A stretch of 64,000 nucleotides of DNA from Brucepastera parasyntrophica (GCF_022376835.1 NZ_CP084606.1:62001-126000), one strand, 5' to 3'; shown: positions 27,625-37,346, counted from the first letter of the stretch. Numbers and translations are program-made. The notes: generated by a model not told the origin, from the letters alone.

Positions 27625-29162
27625 TTGCATTATTCCGTAAAAGATTATATTGAAATGTTAGCAGGCCATGACCAATTGCTGTCGGCTGATTCCTGCAGCG
27701 AAATCCTCGATTCAAAAATTTCGTATATGTCATATAATTCACGCGATATTAAGCCGGGAACGATGTTTATCTGTAAGGGCGCGGGTTTTAAGGAATCCTA
27801 TCTGCTGGATGCCGCCGTATCGGGCGCTCTGGTATATGTTAGTGAAAAAAATACAGCGCCGGCATTCCCGGTATAATTGTCCGGGACATCAGGGTTTCCT
27901 TATCAATCCTTTCCCATGCCTATTTCGGCAATCCTACTGAAAAACTGAAAATACTGGGGATTACCGGAACAAAGGGTAAATCAACAACAGCGTATTTTAC
28001 AAAATATATATTTGACGAGCATGCGTCCGCCGAAGGTTTGCCCGATACGGCGATTATATCGACAATTGATACTTATGACGGAAAACGGACCTATAAATCG
28101 AAATTAACCACTCCGGAATCCTTTGATCTGCATGAAATTCTGTATACGGCTGCGGACAGCGGACTTCAGAATATTGTTATGGAAGTATCATCCCAGTCAT
28201 TAAAATACGACCGGGTATATAATGTCAGCTTCGATGCCGCCGCATTTCTGAATATTTCCGAAGACCATATAGGACCTGCGGAACATGACGATTTTGACGA
28301 TTATTTTAACTCAAAATTGAAAATATTCGGAAAAACAAAAATTGCCTGCATCAATCTGGACGCCGATTTCAGTGAAAAAATCCTTGAAACAGCCCGGAAA
28401 CACAGCAAAAAGGTTGTTACCTTTTCAATGGTCAATCCGGCCGCGGACCTGTTTGCGTATAATATACGGAAGACAGGCAAAAATACCGTTTTTACGCTCA
28501 AAAGCGCAGCTTATTCCGGCGATATGCAGTTATCTATTCCCGGGCTTTTTAATGTCGAAAACGCGCTCGCGGCTATCGCAATAGCGCTGAGTATGGATAT
28601 CAGCCCGGAAATTATAATCCGAGGCCTTCAAAAGGCCGCCTCGCCGGGAAGAATGGAAATATATCACAGCTCTGACGAAAAAATACTGGGAATTGTTGAT
28701 TATGCCCATAATAAACTGAGTTTTGAAAAAATCTTCAGTACAGTCAAAAAAGAATATCCTGACAGAAAAATAATTGCAGTTTTCGGCTGTACCGGAAACA
28801 AGGCGCCCGGCAGAAGAAAGGATTTGGGTGAAACAGCGGGAAAAAATGCCGATTATATTTATATTACTGCGGATGATCCCGCAAATGAAAGTATCAGTTC
28901 GATTTCCGCCGAAGTCGCGGGATTTGTGCAAAAATACACGGAGCGCTATGAATGTATCCCGGACAGAACCGCCGCGATAAGAAAAGCTGTTGAATATGTA
29001 TGGAATTCCGATGAAAAATATATTATTCTTATGTTAGGGAAGGGAACTGAATTAACTCAAAAAGTCGGCTCTGAATATGTTCCTTATGCAGGGGACAGTT
29101 ATAATATAAAAAAATGTATAGACGAGTATGAAAATGCAAAAAATGTAGTAACAACACTTTAG
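27625..29162 (+). CDS. murE: UDP-MurNAc-tripeptide synthetase, MurE family (frame broken by one base)
   Basis: It adds the third, diamino residue to the peptidoglycan peptide precursor in the cytoplasm. It shows the Mur ligase P-loop GITGTKGKSTT, the central HNK motif (VDYAHNKLSFEKIF), and the specificity site DDPA. DAP-adding MurE enzymes have DNPR at that site. The frame breaks in the A7 run at 27845-27851. One added base gives about 512 residues. The start is TTG behind AGGGTGA. Treponemes are reported to use ornithine at this position, and the absence of the DAP-type Arg fits that. Confidence 0.85.
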
Positions 29163-29180
29163 CCAAAAGTGTTTATTTTT
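29153..29180 (+). terminator. Weak terminator after murE
   Basis: AACACTTT (29153-29160) pairs with AAAGTGTT (29166-29173), followed by a T-rich tail. A second, wider inverted repeat AGCCAAA/TTTGGCT overlaps it. Confidence 0.5.
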
Positions 29181-29199
29181 TGACGTGTTTGGCTTTAGC

Positions 29200-29229
29200 T
29201 TGACACATAATCACGATATGGGATAAAAT
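29200..29229 (+). promoter_or_regulatory. Promoter of rho
   Basis: TTGACA (29200-29205), an 18-base spacer, and TAAAAT (29224-29229). The predicted leader is about 90 bases. Rho often autoregulates through its leader, but I see no defined structure here. Confidence 0.6.
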
Positions 29230-29326
29230 AAGATATTCAAGTTTATTTCATATCAAGCGGAAAATCAGAACAATTATTGTGTCTTTTAAAACAACAGTCA
29301 TGTAATATTTAATGGAGAAAATTCCC

Positions 29327-30973
29327 ATGGCATCAATCAGTAAACGTCAATCCGGAGAAATTCTGGAAGGTGAAGAACTGAATTTCCAGGAGCAATCCAG
29401 TGACTTTCAGGCAGAAGAACCTGTCGGACAGGAAGTTTCTGCAGTTCAAGAAAACAGTAGTGAGGTACATAATCCGGCGTCTGTTGAATCTGAAGAAAAA
29501 TCAGCGGAAAGAGAAATTCCTGAAAAAAGAGTAGTAGTACGTCCAAAAGCAAAACGAAAACCTGCGTCCGGTGATGAAGGCGGGCAGGAAAACGGCGGCC
29601 GCGAGTACCGCGACAATAAACGGAACAGAAACGGATTTCAGCAGAATAACGCCTCGCCGGATACCGAGCAGTCATCCGGTGATAATGAAAACAAGCCGAA
29701 GCTGACAATCAACGAATTAACCAGAATGGGTATGCACGCCCTTCGTGATCTTGCCATGCAATACGGAATTTCCAATGATGATATGGCTGCGATGAAAAAA
29801 CAGGAAATAATTTTCCAGATTCTGAAAATCCATACGGAACATGGGGGAATTATTTTTGCTTCGGGTTCCCTTGAAATCCTGCCGGACGGCTACGGATTTC
29901 TCCGTTCCCCCCAGAACAGCTATCTGCCCGGATCGGATGATATTTATATTTCTCCGAGCCAGATACGCCTGTTTAACCTGAAAACAGGGGATACCGTTTA
30001 CGGGCAGATCCGTTCGCCGAAAGAAGGAGAACGCTTTTTTGCGCTTCTCCGCGTTGAATCGGTAAACTTTGATGAGGTTTCGGCGGCCCGCAGCCGTATT
30101 CCTTTTGATAACCTGACCCCCCTGTATCCTGATGAAAAACTTGATCTTGAAACAAAATCCGAAGAACTTTCTACACGTATTATGAATCTGTTCTGTCCTA
30201 TCGGAAAGGGCCAGCGTGCGCTGATTGTTGCTCCGCCCCGTACCGGTAAGACAATTCTTATGCAGAAAATTGCCAATGCCATTACCGAAAATCATCCCGA
30301 GGTTTATCTTATCGTACTTTTAATTGATGAGCGCCCCGAAGAGGTTACCGATATGGAACGGACCGTTAAAGCCGAGGTAATTTCATCTACGTTTGATGAG
30401 CCGGCGACCCGCCATGTGCAGGTTACGGAAATGGTTCTTGAAAAAGCCCGGCGGCTAGTCGAACACAAGCGGGATGTTGTCATTCTGCTCGATTCCATTA
30501 CCCGGCTTGCGCGGGCATATAACCAGACGGTTCCTACTTCAGGGAAGGTCCTTTCGGGCGGTGTTGACTCAAACGCCCTGCACAAACCGAAAAGAATTTT
30601 CGGCGCCGCCCGCAATGTCGAGGAGGGCGGGAGTCTGACAATTATCGCTACCGCGCTGGTTGAAACCGGCAGCCGTATGGATGAAGTTATTTTTGAGGAA
30701 TTCAAGGGAACCGGTAATATGGAAATTAACCTTGACAGGAAACTGTCCGACCGCCGTCTGTTCCCGGCCCTGAACATAAAGAAATCCGGAACGAGGAAGG
30801 AAGAGCTTCTTCTTACGGAAGAAGAATTACAGAAAATCTGGGTGCTCCGCAAAGTTTTCAATCCCATGGATGATACTGAAATTATGGAACTCCTTATTGA
30901 CAGAATGAAAAAAAGCAAGAATAATGAAGCATTCCTGAAGTCAATGAATACAGGTATGGCCGGAATGGAATAG
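29327..30973 (+). CDS. rho: Transcription termination factor Rho
   Basis: A hexameric RNA helicase that ends transcription. The first 130 residues are a low-complexity, Glu/Gln/Asn-rich insertion with basic patches, absent from E. coli Rho. Next comes the cold-shock-like RNA-binding domain ([14 protein letters not shown]), then the motor with Walker [13 protein letters not shown], Walker [17 protein letters not shown] and the Q-loop region [11 protein letters not shown] chose the ATG at 29327 (MASISKRQ) because GGAG lies ten bases upstream. The ATG at 29312 has none. Length about 548 residues. rpmE follows, as in T. pallidum. Confidence 0.95.
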   Translation: MASISKRQSGEILEGEELNFQEQSSDFQAEEPVGQEVSAVQENSSEVHNPASVESEEKSAEREIPEKRVVVRPKAKRKPASGDEGGQENGGREYRDNKRNRNGFQQNNASPDTEQSSGDNENKPKLTINELTRMGMHALRDLAMQYGISNDDMAAMKKQEIIFQILKIHTEHGGIIFASGSLEILPDGYGFLRSPQNSYLPGSDDIYISPSQIRLFNLKTGDTVYGQIRSPKEGERFFALLRVESVNFDEVSAARSRIPFDNLTPLYPDEKLDLETKSEELSTRIMNLFCPIGKGQRALIVAPPRTGKTILMQKIANAITENHPEVYLIVLLIDERPEEVTDMERTVKAEVISSTFDEPATRHVQVTEMVLEKARRLVEHKRDVVILLDSITRLARAYNQTVPTSGKVLSGGVDSNALHKPKRIFGAARNVEEGGSLTIIATALVETGSRMDEVIFEEFKGTGNMEINLDRKLSDRRLFPALNIKKSGTRKEELLLTEEELQKIWVLRKVFNPMDDTEIMELLIDRMKKSKNNEAFLKSMNTGMAGME

Positions 30974-31034
30974 AGTCCGGAGCGCTATTCAGTTAACCTA
31001 TGTTACGGAATAGGGCCTACGGTTGTTTACAGTA

Positions 31035-31112
31035 TATAATGGATATTTTAACAGTGCTGTTTCAGAACAGCACGTAAAAATCATAATTGTATACCAAAAT
31101 ATGGAGGTTATC
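31035..31112 (+). promoter_or_regulatory. Promoter and hairpin leader of rpmE
   Basis: TATAAT at 31035-31040 would start transcription near 31047. The leader then contains a perfect 8-bp hairpin, GTGCTGTT (31054-31061) with AACAGCAC (31066-31073), loop TCAG, followed by the ATGGAGG ribosome binding site at 31101-31107. No good -35 is visible. Leader hairpins of L31 genes bind L31 in several bacteria. Confidence 0.45.
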
Positions 31113-31316
31113 ATGAAAAAGGGAATCCATCCTGCGTATGCACCAACAAAAATTACCTGCGCCTGCGGAAATGTAATTGAGACATCCTCAACGGCAAAGA
31201 ATATTAATGTTGAAATTTGTTCTGCCTGTCATCCGTTTTTTACCGGCAAACAAAAACTGGTTGATACCGCCGGACGTATTGACCGCTTCAAGAAGCGCTA
31301 CAATATCAAGGACTAA
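31113..31316 (+). CDS. rpmE: 50S ribosomal protein L31
   Basis: The 67-residue protein has start [20 protein letters not shown], zinc cysteines C-x-C (16 and 18) and C-x2-C (CSAC), and the end [14 protein letters not shown], as expected for the zinc-containing L31 form. TGGAGG lies ahead of the ATG. It follows rho but has its own candidate promoter and a strong terminator. Confidence 0.96.
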   Translation: MKKGIHPAYAPTKITCACGNVIETSSTAKNINVEICSACHPFFTGKQKLVDTAGRIDRFKKRYNIKD

Positions 31317-31330
31317 GTATTATGTAAGTA

Positions 31331-31360
31331 AAAAAGCTGCCGGAGATGGCAGCTTTTTTT
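31331..31360 (+). terminator. Rho-independent terminator after rpmE
   Basis: AAAAAGCTGCC (31331-31341) pairs perfectly with GGCAGCTTTTT (31348-31358), six-base loop, T tail. Confidence 0.92.
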
Positions 31361-31405
31361 ATAGACAAGTTGATAAAAAAATATAGATAAATTAATATCT
31401 TATAC

Positions 31406-31434
31406 TTGACAATTCGATAAAAATTTATCATATT
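31406..31434 (+). promoter_or_regulatory. Promoter of adhE with an operator-like palindrome in the spacer
   Basis: TTGACA (31406-31411) and CATATT (31429-31434) are separated by 17 bases. The spacer holds a perfect palindrome GATAAA-AA-TTTATC (31416-31429). A regulator bound there would block RNA polymerase. The regulator is not identified from the sequence. Confidence 0.5.
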
Positions 31435-31483
31435 ACATATATCCGGATACCCAAAGAAAAGGCACCCGGAATTGGAGGAAAAA

Positions 31484-34078
31484 ATGACAGTACATACAAT
31501 TGAAGAATTAAACGAACTTATAAAGAAGGTCAAAGAAGCTCAGCGCAAATTTTCCGGATTTTCACAGGAACATGTTGATATTATTTTCAGGCACGCGGCG
31601 CAGGCTGCAAATGAAAACCGCCTTAAATTGGCCAAGCTCGCTGTTGAGGAAACAGGGATGGGCGTTTTTGAAGATAAGGTTATAAAAAACCATTTTGCAT
31701 CCGAGTTTATCTATAATAAATACGCCGATGAAAAAACCTGCGGAATTATCGAAGAGGATGATGACGCCGGTATTATCAAAATGGCTGAACCTATCGGAAT
31801 TATTGCCGGGATTGTGCCGACTACTAATCCGACTTCAACCGCGATTTTCAAGAGCCTTATTACGCTGAAAACAAGAAATGCAATCATATTTTCTCCCCAT
31901 CCCCGGGCGAAGGACGCTACAATAGAAGCGGCCCGTATTGTCCGGGACGCGGCTGTCGCCGCCGGAGCTCCGCCCGATATTATCGGATGGATAGACAACC
32001 CCACACTTGAACTGACTTCCGCGCTTATGCAGCATCCCGATGTTAATCTGATACTTGCAACCGGCGGGCCTGGAATGGTCAAAGCCGCGTATTCTTCGGG
32101 AAAACCGGCTATCGGCGTCGGCGCGGGAAATACCCCGGCCGTTATCGATGAAACAGCCCATATCAAAATGGCTGTAAATTCCATTCTCCTCAGCAAATCC
32201 TTTGATAACGGGATGATCTGCGCAAGCGAACAGTCTGTTATTGTGGTGAAAAAGGTTTATGAAGCCGTCAAAAAAGAATTTACTTACCGGGGCGCATATA
32301 TTCTCAGCGCTGAAGAGAAAAAGAAGCTTGATAAAGTTATTATGAAAAACGGGAAAATTAATGCCGCCATCGTAGGGCAGCCTGCTTATGAAATTGCCAA
32401 GATGGCCGGTATCACAGTACCGGAGTCAACAAAAATTCTTATAGGCGAAACTGCAAAAATAGCCCATGACGAGCCCTTTGCCTATGAGAAGCTTTCGCCT
32501 GTCCTCGCTATGTTCCAGGCAAAGGACTTTGACGATGCCTGCAGAATTGCCCTTGAACAGATTGAGCTCGAGGGAATGGGGCATACGGCAGTACTGTACA
32601 CGGACCAGCAGAATGAAGACCGTATCCGCACCTACGGTGAAATGATGAAAACCGGACGGGTACTGGTTAATATGCCGGCAAGTCAGGGAGCCATAGGAGA
32701 TATTTACAACTTCAGGCTGGAGCCTTCTCTGACGCTCGGATGCGGAAGCTGGGGCGGGAACGCCATAAGTGAAAATGTCGGGGTTAAACACCTGCTTAAT
32801 GTTAAAACTGTTGCGCAGAGGAGAGAAAATATGCTCTGGTTCCGGGTGCCGTCAAAAATATATTTCAAGCAAAACGCGATAGCTGAAGGCCTAAAAGACC
32901 TTGCCGGCAAAAAACGGGCATGTATTGTTACCGATCAGTATCTGCTTGACGCCGGTTATGTTTCCAAGGTTACGAGAATACTGGAAAACATGGGAATACA
33001 GTTTGAGATTTTTTCCGACATAAAACCCGATCCGGATCTGGCAACCATCTATAAGGGTTTGGATATTCTGAATATGTTTAAACCGGATGTTATTATCGCG
33101 GTCGGAGGCGGGAGCCCTATCGACGCAGCGAAAATTATGTGGCTTATGTATGAGCAGCCGATGGCTAAATTCAGCGAGCTTGCCATGCGGTTTATGGATA
33201 TCCGGAAACGGATATATAAATTTCCTGACCTGGGCAAAAAGGCTTATTTTGTCGCCATTCCGACTACCAGCGGAACCGGTTCTGAAGTTACCCCATTCGC
33301 GGTAGTAACGGATGATGTAACCGGCGCGAAATATCCGATTGCGGATTATGAGCTGACTCCGGATATGGCGATAATCGATCTAGATTTTGTGATGAATATG
33401 CCGAAGAAACTCACAGCCTATTCGGGAATTGACGCTCTTGTCCATGCAATTGAGGCTTACGTTTCGGTTATGGCAACCGAGTATACAAACGGGCTTGCGC
33501 TGGAAGCTATCAGACTGATATTCAAATATCTGCCCGCCTCCTACGACGAAGGTGCAAAGAATCTGAAGGCCCGCGAAAAAATGGCGCACGCTTCCACCAT
33601 GGCCGGTATGGCATTTGCCAACGCCTTTCTGGGGGTCTGCCATTCAATGGCCCATAAGCTTGGTTCTCTTTACCATGTGCCTCACGGACTTGCAAACGCC
33701 CTGCTATTAACGGATGTCATTCGGTTTAACGCGGTGGACGCGCCGACAAAACAGGCGGCGTTTCCCCAGTACAAATATCCTAATGCGATAGAACGCTACG
33801 GCCGTATTTCGGACTATCTCGGCCTCGGCGGAAAAACATCTGAACAGAAGGTGGAAAAACTTATAGCTGCGATTGATGAACTCAAGAAAAAACTTGAAAT
33901 CCCCTCGGCTCTTAAGGAAACGCTCCAGGAAAATGGCGTTACCGAAGAAGAATTCCTCGGTAATCTTGAGGATCTGTCAATGCAGGCCTTTGATGACCAG
34001 TGTACCAGCGGTAATCCGCGGTATCCGCTGGTAAGCGAGATTGCGGAACTGTATAAAAAAGCATATTACGGACAGTAA
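31484..34078 (+). CDS. adhE: Bifunctional acetaldehyde-CoA / alcohol dehydrogenase
   Basis: It converts acetyl-CoA to ethanol in two NADH-dependent steps, the main redox outlet of many fermenters. Residues about 1-440 are the CoA-acylating aldehyde dehydrogenase with the catalytic Cys in GMICASEQS. Residues about 450-864 are the iron alcohol dehydrogenase, with GGGSPIDAAK, TTSGTGSEVTPFAV and the metal-site histidines in GVCHSMAHKLG and HVPHGLANA. An in-frame TTG lies upstream, but the ATG at 31484 follows a GGAGG. At 864 residues it is standard length. The NADH-sensing repressor gene rex lies 2.6 kb downstream on the other strand. Confidence 0.96.
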   Translation: MTVHTIEELNELIKKVKEAQRKFSGFSQEHVDIIFRHAAQAANENRLKLAKLAVEETGMGVFEDKVIKNHFASEFIYNKYADEKTCGIIEEDDDAGIIKMAEPIGIIAGIVPTTNPTSTAIFKSLITLKTRNAIIFSPHPRAKDATIEAARIVRDAAVAAGAPPDIIGWIDNPTLELTSALMQHPDVNLILATGGPGMVKAAYSSGKPAIGVGAGNTPAVIDETAHIKMAVNSILLSKSFDNGMICASEQSVIVVKKVYEAVKKEFTYRGAYILSAEEKKKLDKVIMKNGKINAAIVGQPAYEIAKMAGITVPESTKILIGETAKIAHDEPFAYEKLSPVLAMFQAKDFDDACRIALEQIELEGMGHTAVLYTDQQNEDRIRTYGEMMKTGRVLVNMPASQGAIGDIYNFRLEPSLTLGCGSWGGNAISENVGVKHLLNVKTVAQRRENMLWFRVPSKIYFKQNAIAEGLKDLAGKKRACIVTDQYLLDAGYVSKVTRILENMGIQFEIFSDIKPDPDLATIYKGLDILNMFKPDVIIAVGGGSPIDAAKIMWLMYEQPMAKFSELAMRFMDIRKRIYKFPDLGKKAYFVAIPTTSGTGSEVTPFAVVTDDVTGAKYPIADYELTPDMAIIDLDFVMNMPKKLTAYSGIDALVHAIEAYVSVMATEYTNGLALEAIRLIFKYLPASYDEGAKNLKAREKMAHASTMAGMAFANAFLGVCHSMAHKLGSLYHVPHGLANALLLTDVIRFNAVDAPTKQAAFPQYKYPNAIERYGRISDYLGLGGKTSEQKVEKLIAAIDELKKKLEIPSALKETLQENGVTEEEFLGNLEDLSMQAFDDQCTSGNPRYPLVSEIAELYKKAYYGQ

Positions 34079-34087
34079 TCATTCCTG

Positions 34088-34124
34088 ATTGAACAGACCT
34101 GTCTGTCAGACTTGTCTGTTCAAT
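34088..34124 (+). terminator. Terminator-like hairpin after adhE
   Basis: ATTGAACAGAC (34088-34098) pairs perfectly with GTCTGTTCAAT (34114-34124). No long T run follows directly, so it may instead protect the 3' end. The rest of the gap to 34330 shows only an AT-rich promoter-like stretch before the lipase gene. Confidence 0.6.
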
Positions 34125-34330
34125 TAAAAGGAAAAACCCAAAAGAAGTTTTGTCTGAAGTCTGTAAGTCCGTAAAAAAGCATTTATAAAACCTGACAGCT
34201 GTCTTATTAAAAAATAAGTTTTTTCCTGGACTCTGGGAGGCATGAACACCTCTTTATTTTTTTTATTTTTCTGTTATATTGTTTTTATGCAGTATCAGAT
34301 ATTTCGCGTTTATATCCGGAGACAGTACTG

Positions 34331-35605
34331 ATGGGTAACACAGATACTCCGATAGTTTTTTGCCACGGGCTGTTTGGATGGGGTGACTGTAAGCTTGGCG
34401 GATATCCTTATTTTGTTTCTGCTAAGTTTTTGAAACAGAAAATGGGGGACGCGCTTCCTCCCTTTATCTTCCCGTCAATGGGGCCTATTTCTTCTTTGCA
34501 TGACCGGGCCTGCGAGTTGTTTTTTCATATAAAGGGCGGATTAACAAATTACGGTATTGACCATAGCAAAAAATATAACCATAAGCAATATTCACGGTAT
34601 TATCACTTTCCCGGTATATGCCAGCCTGATGTTCCTGAATCGGAACGGAGTACGGACTGCTTTTCAGAAGATGAAATGGCGCTGTACCCCGCATGGGACG
34701 AAGATCACCCGCTTGATTTTGTTGGGCATTCAATGGGAGCTGTGGTTATACGGATGCTTCAGTATCTTCTGGAAACGGATTTTTTTTATGAACAGTGCGG
34801 TTTTCCCGAACATACCAGCGCAAAATGGGTAAGGTCGCTTACTTCAATCGCCGGAGTTCATAACGGTTCAACCCTTGCATGGGTTATGGGGGCAAATGAA
34901 GAAACCGGTCTGCTTGAGCAGCATGCCTATGCGGTCAGAATACTCCTCAGAATATTGAACCGGTACGCCAAGTTTCAAACCAGACATCCAAACCTTGCGA
35001 AGATGTATGATTTGCATCTTGACCAGTGGGGACTGGACCGGAAAGTCCCCCTGCTTGAAATTTTATCGGTTATACAGAATGAACCTGATTTTATCAGGGA
35101 CATAGACTGGGCCCTGTATGATTTAACTCCAAACGCCATGGAAAAATATAACCGCTTTCTGAAGGAATATCCCGATACATGGTATTTCAGTTATGTGACG
35201 CGTTCAACAATTCCGCTTTTCGGAAAATATGAATTTCCTTTATTCTATTTTACCCGTTTTTATTTATGGCCGTTTGCGTTATCTATGGGACATTACAAGC
35301 CGAAAAGCAAACGCTGGCGGAAAAAAAGAATCCAGATGTGGCGCGCAAATGACGGCATGTGTCCTTCCGCGTCCCAGGATTATCCCCGGCTCGGACGGAT
35401 AGGAAAACATGCCTCATTAAATGCCCGGAAAAAAATAAAAGAAAAAATATCGCCGGGTATCTGGCATATAAGGCGGAGATTCAGAAAGGTCGATCATTTT
35501 GAAGTCGCAATGCAGCCCCATTTTTTCAGGCTGAAAAAGGGGTGGCGCATTTACGAGGAAATAGTAAAAACAATTATGCTTATACGGAGCTATGCCGACT
35601 CATGA
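34331..35605 (+). CDS. Family I.5-like (Geobacillus/Staphylococcus-type) lipase without signal peptide
   Basis: The 424-residue alpha/beta hydrolase resembles the thermophilic and staphylococcal true lipases block by block. It has the oxyanion start PIVFCHGLFGWGD, PISSLHDRACELF, GGLTNYGIDHSKKYNH, the nucleophile elbow GHSMG, LHLDQWGL, the Asp in WRANDG and the His in VDHFE. Family members are normally secreted. This one starts directly at the lipase core with no signal peptide or lipobox, so it is predicted cytoplasmic. GGAG lies ahead of the ATG. Its 3' end overlaps the converging methyltransferase gene by six bases. Substrate is unknown. Confidence 0.8.
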   Translation: MGNTDTPIVFCHGLFGWGDCKLGGYPYFVSAKFLKQKMGDALPPFIFPSMGPISSLHDRACELFFHIKGGLTNYGIDHSKKYNHKQYSRYYHFPGICQPDVPESERSTDCFSEDEMALYPAWDEDHPLDFVGHSMGAVVIRMLQYLLETDFFYEQCGFPEHTSAKWVRSLTSIAGVHNGSTLAWVMGANEETGLLEQHAYAVRILLRILNRYAKFQTRHPNLAKMYDLHLDQWGLDRKVPLLEILSVIQNEPDFIRDIDWALYDLTPNAMEKYNRFLKEYPDTWYFSYVTRSTIPLFGKYEFPLFYFTRFYLWPFALSMGHYKPKSKRWRKKRIQMWRANDGMCPSASQDYPRLGRIGKHASLNARKKIKEKISPGIWHIRRRFRKVDHFEVAMQPHFFRLKKGWRIYEEIVKTIMLIRSYADS

Positions 35606-36676
35606 CCAGAATATATCCGCGTCTTTTTTTTGTATGGCCCATAAACGGTGTATTTTCCTGTTACGGAAATCTTCAGGTATAGACTTGTCGGACAGGTCAC
35701 TGATAGCGAGCGGTTCCTGTACCTGCTTTCTGATTGCATCCCCATCAAATTTCAATGACCGTGAATTCGTTGAAAAAAGAAGGGTTCCTCCCGGAGCAAG
35801 AAGAACAAGGCAATTCAGGCACAGTTTTTCCCAGTCGCGGTTTATGTCGAGAATATTTTTTGTACGTTTTGAATTTGAAAATGTAGGCGGATCACAAATA
35901 ATAATATCCCATTTTTTATCCGGAAATGATGAATTGATTTCAGTGATAAATTCCTTTGCATCCATCTGAATACTATTATACGCCGGAACAGTTTTCCGGT
36001 TTTTTTTAAAATCCGGAAAAGCTGCGGATTCCGGATGAAAACCATTGAGTCTGAAATTTTCGCAGGTCCAGGCTACATATGTTTTTGAAATATCAACCGA
36101 GTCAACACAGCGTGCTCCTCCGGCTGCAGCGTGAATGGAAAAGGCCCCTGTGTAACAGAAAAGGTTGAGAACATTTTTTCCCTTGCTTTTGTTTTTTACC
36201 TGCAGACGGGCAGGGCGGTGGTCAAGAAAAATACCGGTATCAAGATATCCCGAAAGATTGATGCGGAAAAGCGAACCATATTCTTCGATAATGATGGTAT
36301 AGTCTTTGCCCTCTGAGCGTCCGTACTGGTTTTCCGTTCCGCGCTGTCTTTTCCGTGTTTTTGAAAAAATATTCCTGTCCGGAATATTGAGAATCTTTCC
36401 GGCTGTGTTTTTCATTTCTTCCAGCCAGGATTCCTCTTCATCTTCATTTTTTTCATAGGGACGTTCATAAAGCGCGAAATGCAGATACAGGTTTTCCGTT
36501 TTGTGCTCTCTGAAAAGATCAACTGCAAGAGGAACTTCTGGAATGTCCCGGTCATAAAGGCGGTAGCAGCTTACTCCGGTTCTTGCCGCCCATTTCCGTA
36601 AATGCCGGAACCGCTTATCAAGACGGTTCGCAAACATTTCAGCCTGTTCCCGGATTTTGTTTTCAGGTATTATCAT
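35600..36676 (-). CDS. RlmK-type 23S rRNA methyltransferase, stand-alone
   Basis: The 358-residue product matches the C-terminal half of E. coli RlmKL, which makes m7G2069 in 23S rRNA. It shows FANRLDKRFRHLRKWAARTG, CYRLYDRDIPE, GYLDTGIFLDHRPAR, the SAM motif LNLFCYTGAFSIHAA, the catalytic DPPTFSNSKR and the end FRNRKIHRLWAI. The RlmL half and its THUMP domain are absent. It overlaps the rex stop region by 14 bases, so rex and this gene are probably one transcript. A position 2069 specificity is inferred from the family. Confidence 0.82.
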   Translation of the reverse strand: MIIPENKIREQAEMFANRLDKRFRHLRKWAARTGVSCYRLYDRDIPEVPLAVDLFREHKTENLYLHFALYERPYEKNEDEEESWLEEMKNTAGKILNIPDRNIFSKTRKRQRGTENQYGRSEGKDYTIIIEEYGSLFRINLSGYLDTGIFLDHRPARLQVKNKSKGKNVLNLFCYTGAFSIHAAAGGARCVDSVDISKTYVAWTCENFRLNGFHPESAAFPDFKKNRKTVPAYNSIQMDAKEFITEINSSFPDKKWDIIICDPPTFSNSKRTKNILDINRDWEKLCLNCLVLLAPGGTLLFSTNSRSLKFDGDAIRKQVQEPLAISDLSDKSIPEDFRNRKIHRLWAIQKKDADIFWS

Positions 36677-37307
36677 TTTCCCTGAGATTTATCATAACAC
36701 AGAGCATGGCGTAACCTGAAGTTAAATCTTCCTGCTGGACAATAATATGGTCCGGGACCTTCAGTTTTGCATTTGTGAAATTCCAGATCGCAGTAATGCC
36801 CGCTTCCACCAGATCATTGGCGATTGCCTGCGCATCTGAAGAAGGAACTGTCAGAATGGCGATAGCCGCGTTCAGTTTTTTAACCTGTTCCGGAATATGT
36901 TCCGGTCTGTATACAGGAACTCCATGTATATTTTTTCCGGCTTTTTCCGGGTCCTGATCAAATGCGGCGCATATATTCAGGCCGTGCAGTTTGAATTCCC
37001 GGTAACCGGCGAGCGCGGTTCCCAGATTTCCCGCTCCGACCAGAATCGCGGGCTGCATTTTATCCCATCCGAGAAAATGTTCAATCGCTGCGATAAGTTC
37101 CTCTATGGGATAGCCTTTTTTAGGTTTTCCGACAATGCTGGTTATTGCAAGGTCCTTCCGTACCTGGATAGGCTCAAGATGGAGTTCCTGGGCGATTACC
37201 GTTCCCGATATATATGTATTGCCTTCATTCTGATATTGACGGATAATCTGGAGATATGACGGGAGGCGTCTGATTGACGGGGCAGCTGTAACTTTCTGTC
37301 TGGCCAT
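36663..37307 (-). CDS. rex: Redox-sensing transcriptional repressor Rex
   Basis: Rex binds DNA when NADH is low and releases it when NADH rises. It has an N-terminal winged helix (SIRRLPSYLQIIRQYQNEGNTYISG, EPIQVRKDLA) and a Rossmann domain with GAGNLGTALAGY and AFDQDPEKAGK. At 214 residues it is normal length. The likely targets include adhE, located 2.6 kb away. An inverted repeat lies in its own promoter region. It is the first gene of a leftward pair with the RlmK-type methyltransferase. Confidence 0.93.
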   Translation of the reverse strand: MARQKVTAAPSIRRLPSYLQIIRQYQNEGNTYISGTVIAQELHLEPIQVRKDLAITSIVGKPKKGYPIEELIAAIEHFLGWDKMQPAILVGAGNLGTALAGYREFKLHGLNICAAFDQDPEKAGKNIHGVPVYRPEHIPEQVKKLNAAIAILTVPSSDAQAIANDLVEAGITAIWNFTNAKLKVPDHIIVQQEDLTSGYAMLCVMINLRENDNT

Positions 37308-37320
37308 GCATTATCCTCGT

Positions 37321-37346
37321 TATATCGATGTTTTTTTAACGATATA
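37321..37346. promoter_or_regulatory. Inverted repeat upstream of rex
   Basis: TATATCG (37321-37327) and CGATATA (37340-37346) form a spaced inverted repeat 14 bases before the rex start, a position suited to autoregulation. It does not match the usual Rex box TTGTTAA-N4-TTAACAA well. Confidence 0.35.

Noticed and set aside
34287..34331. A 14-codon leader ORF overlapping the lipase start (TGATG)
   Set aside because: No ribosome binding site and no regulatory codon pattern. It is short enough to occur by chance.
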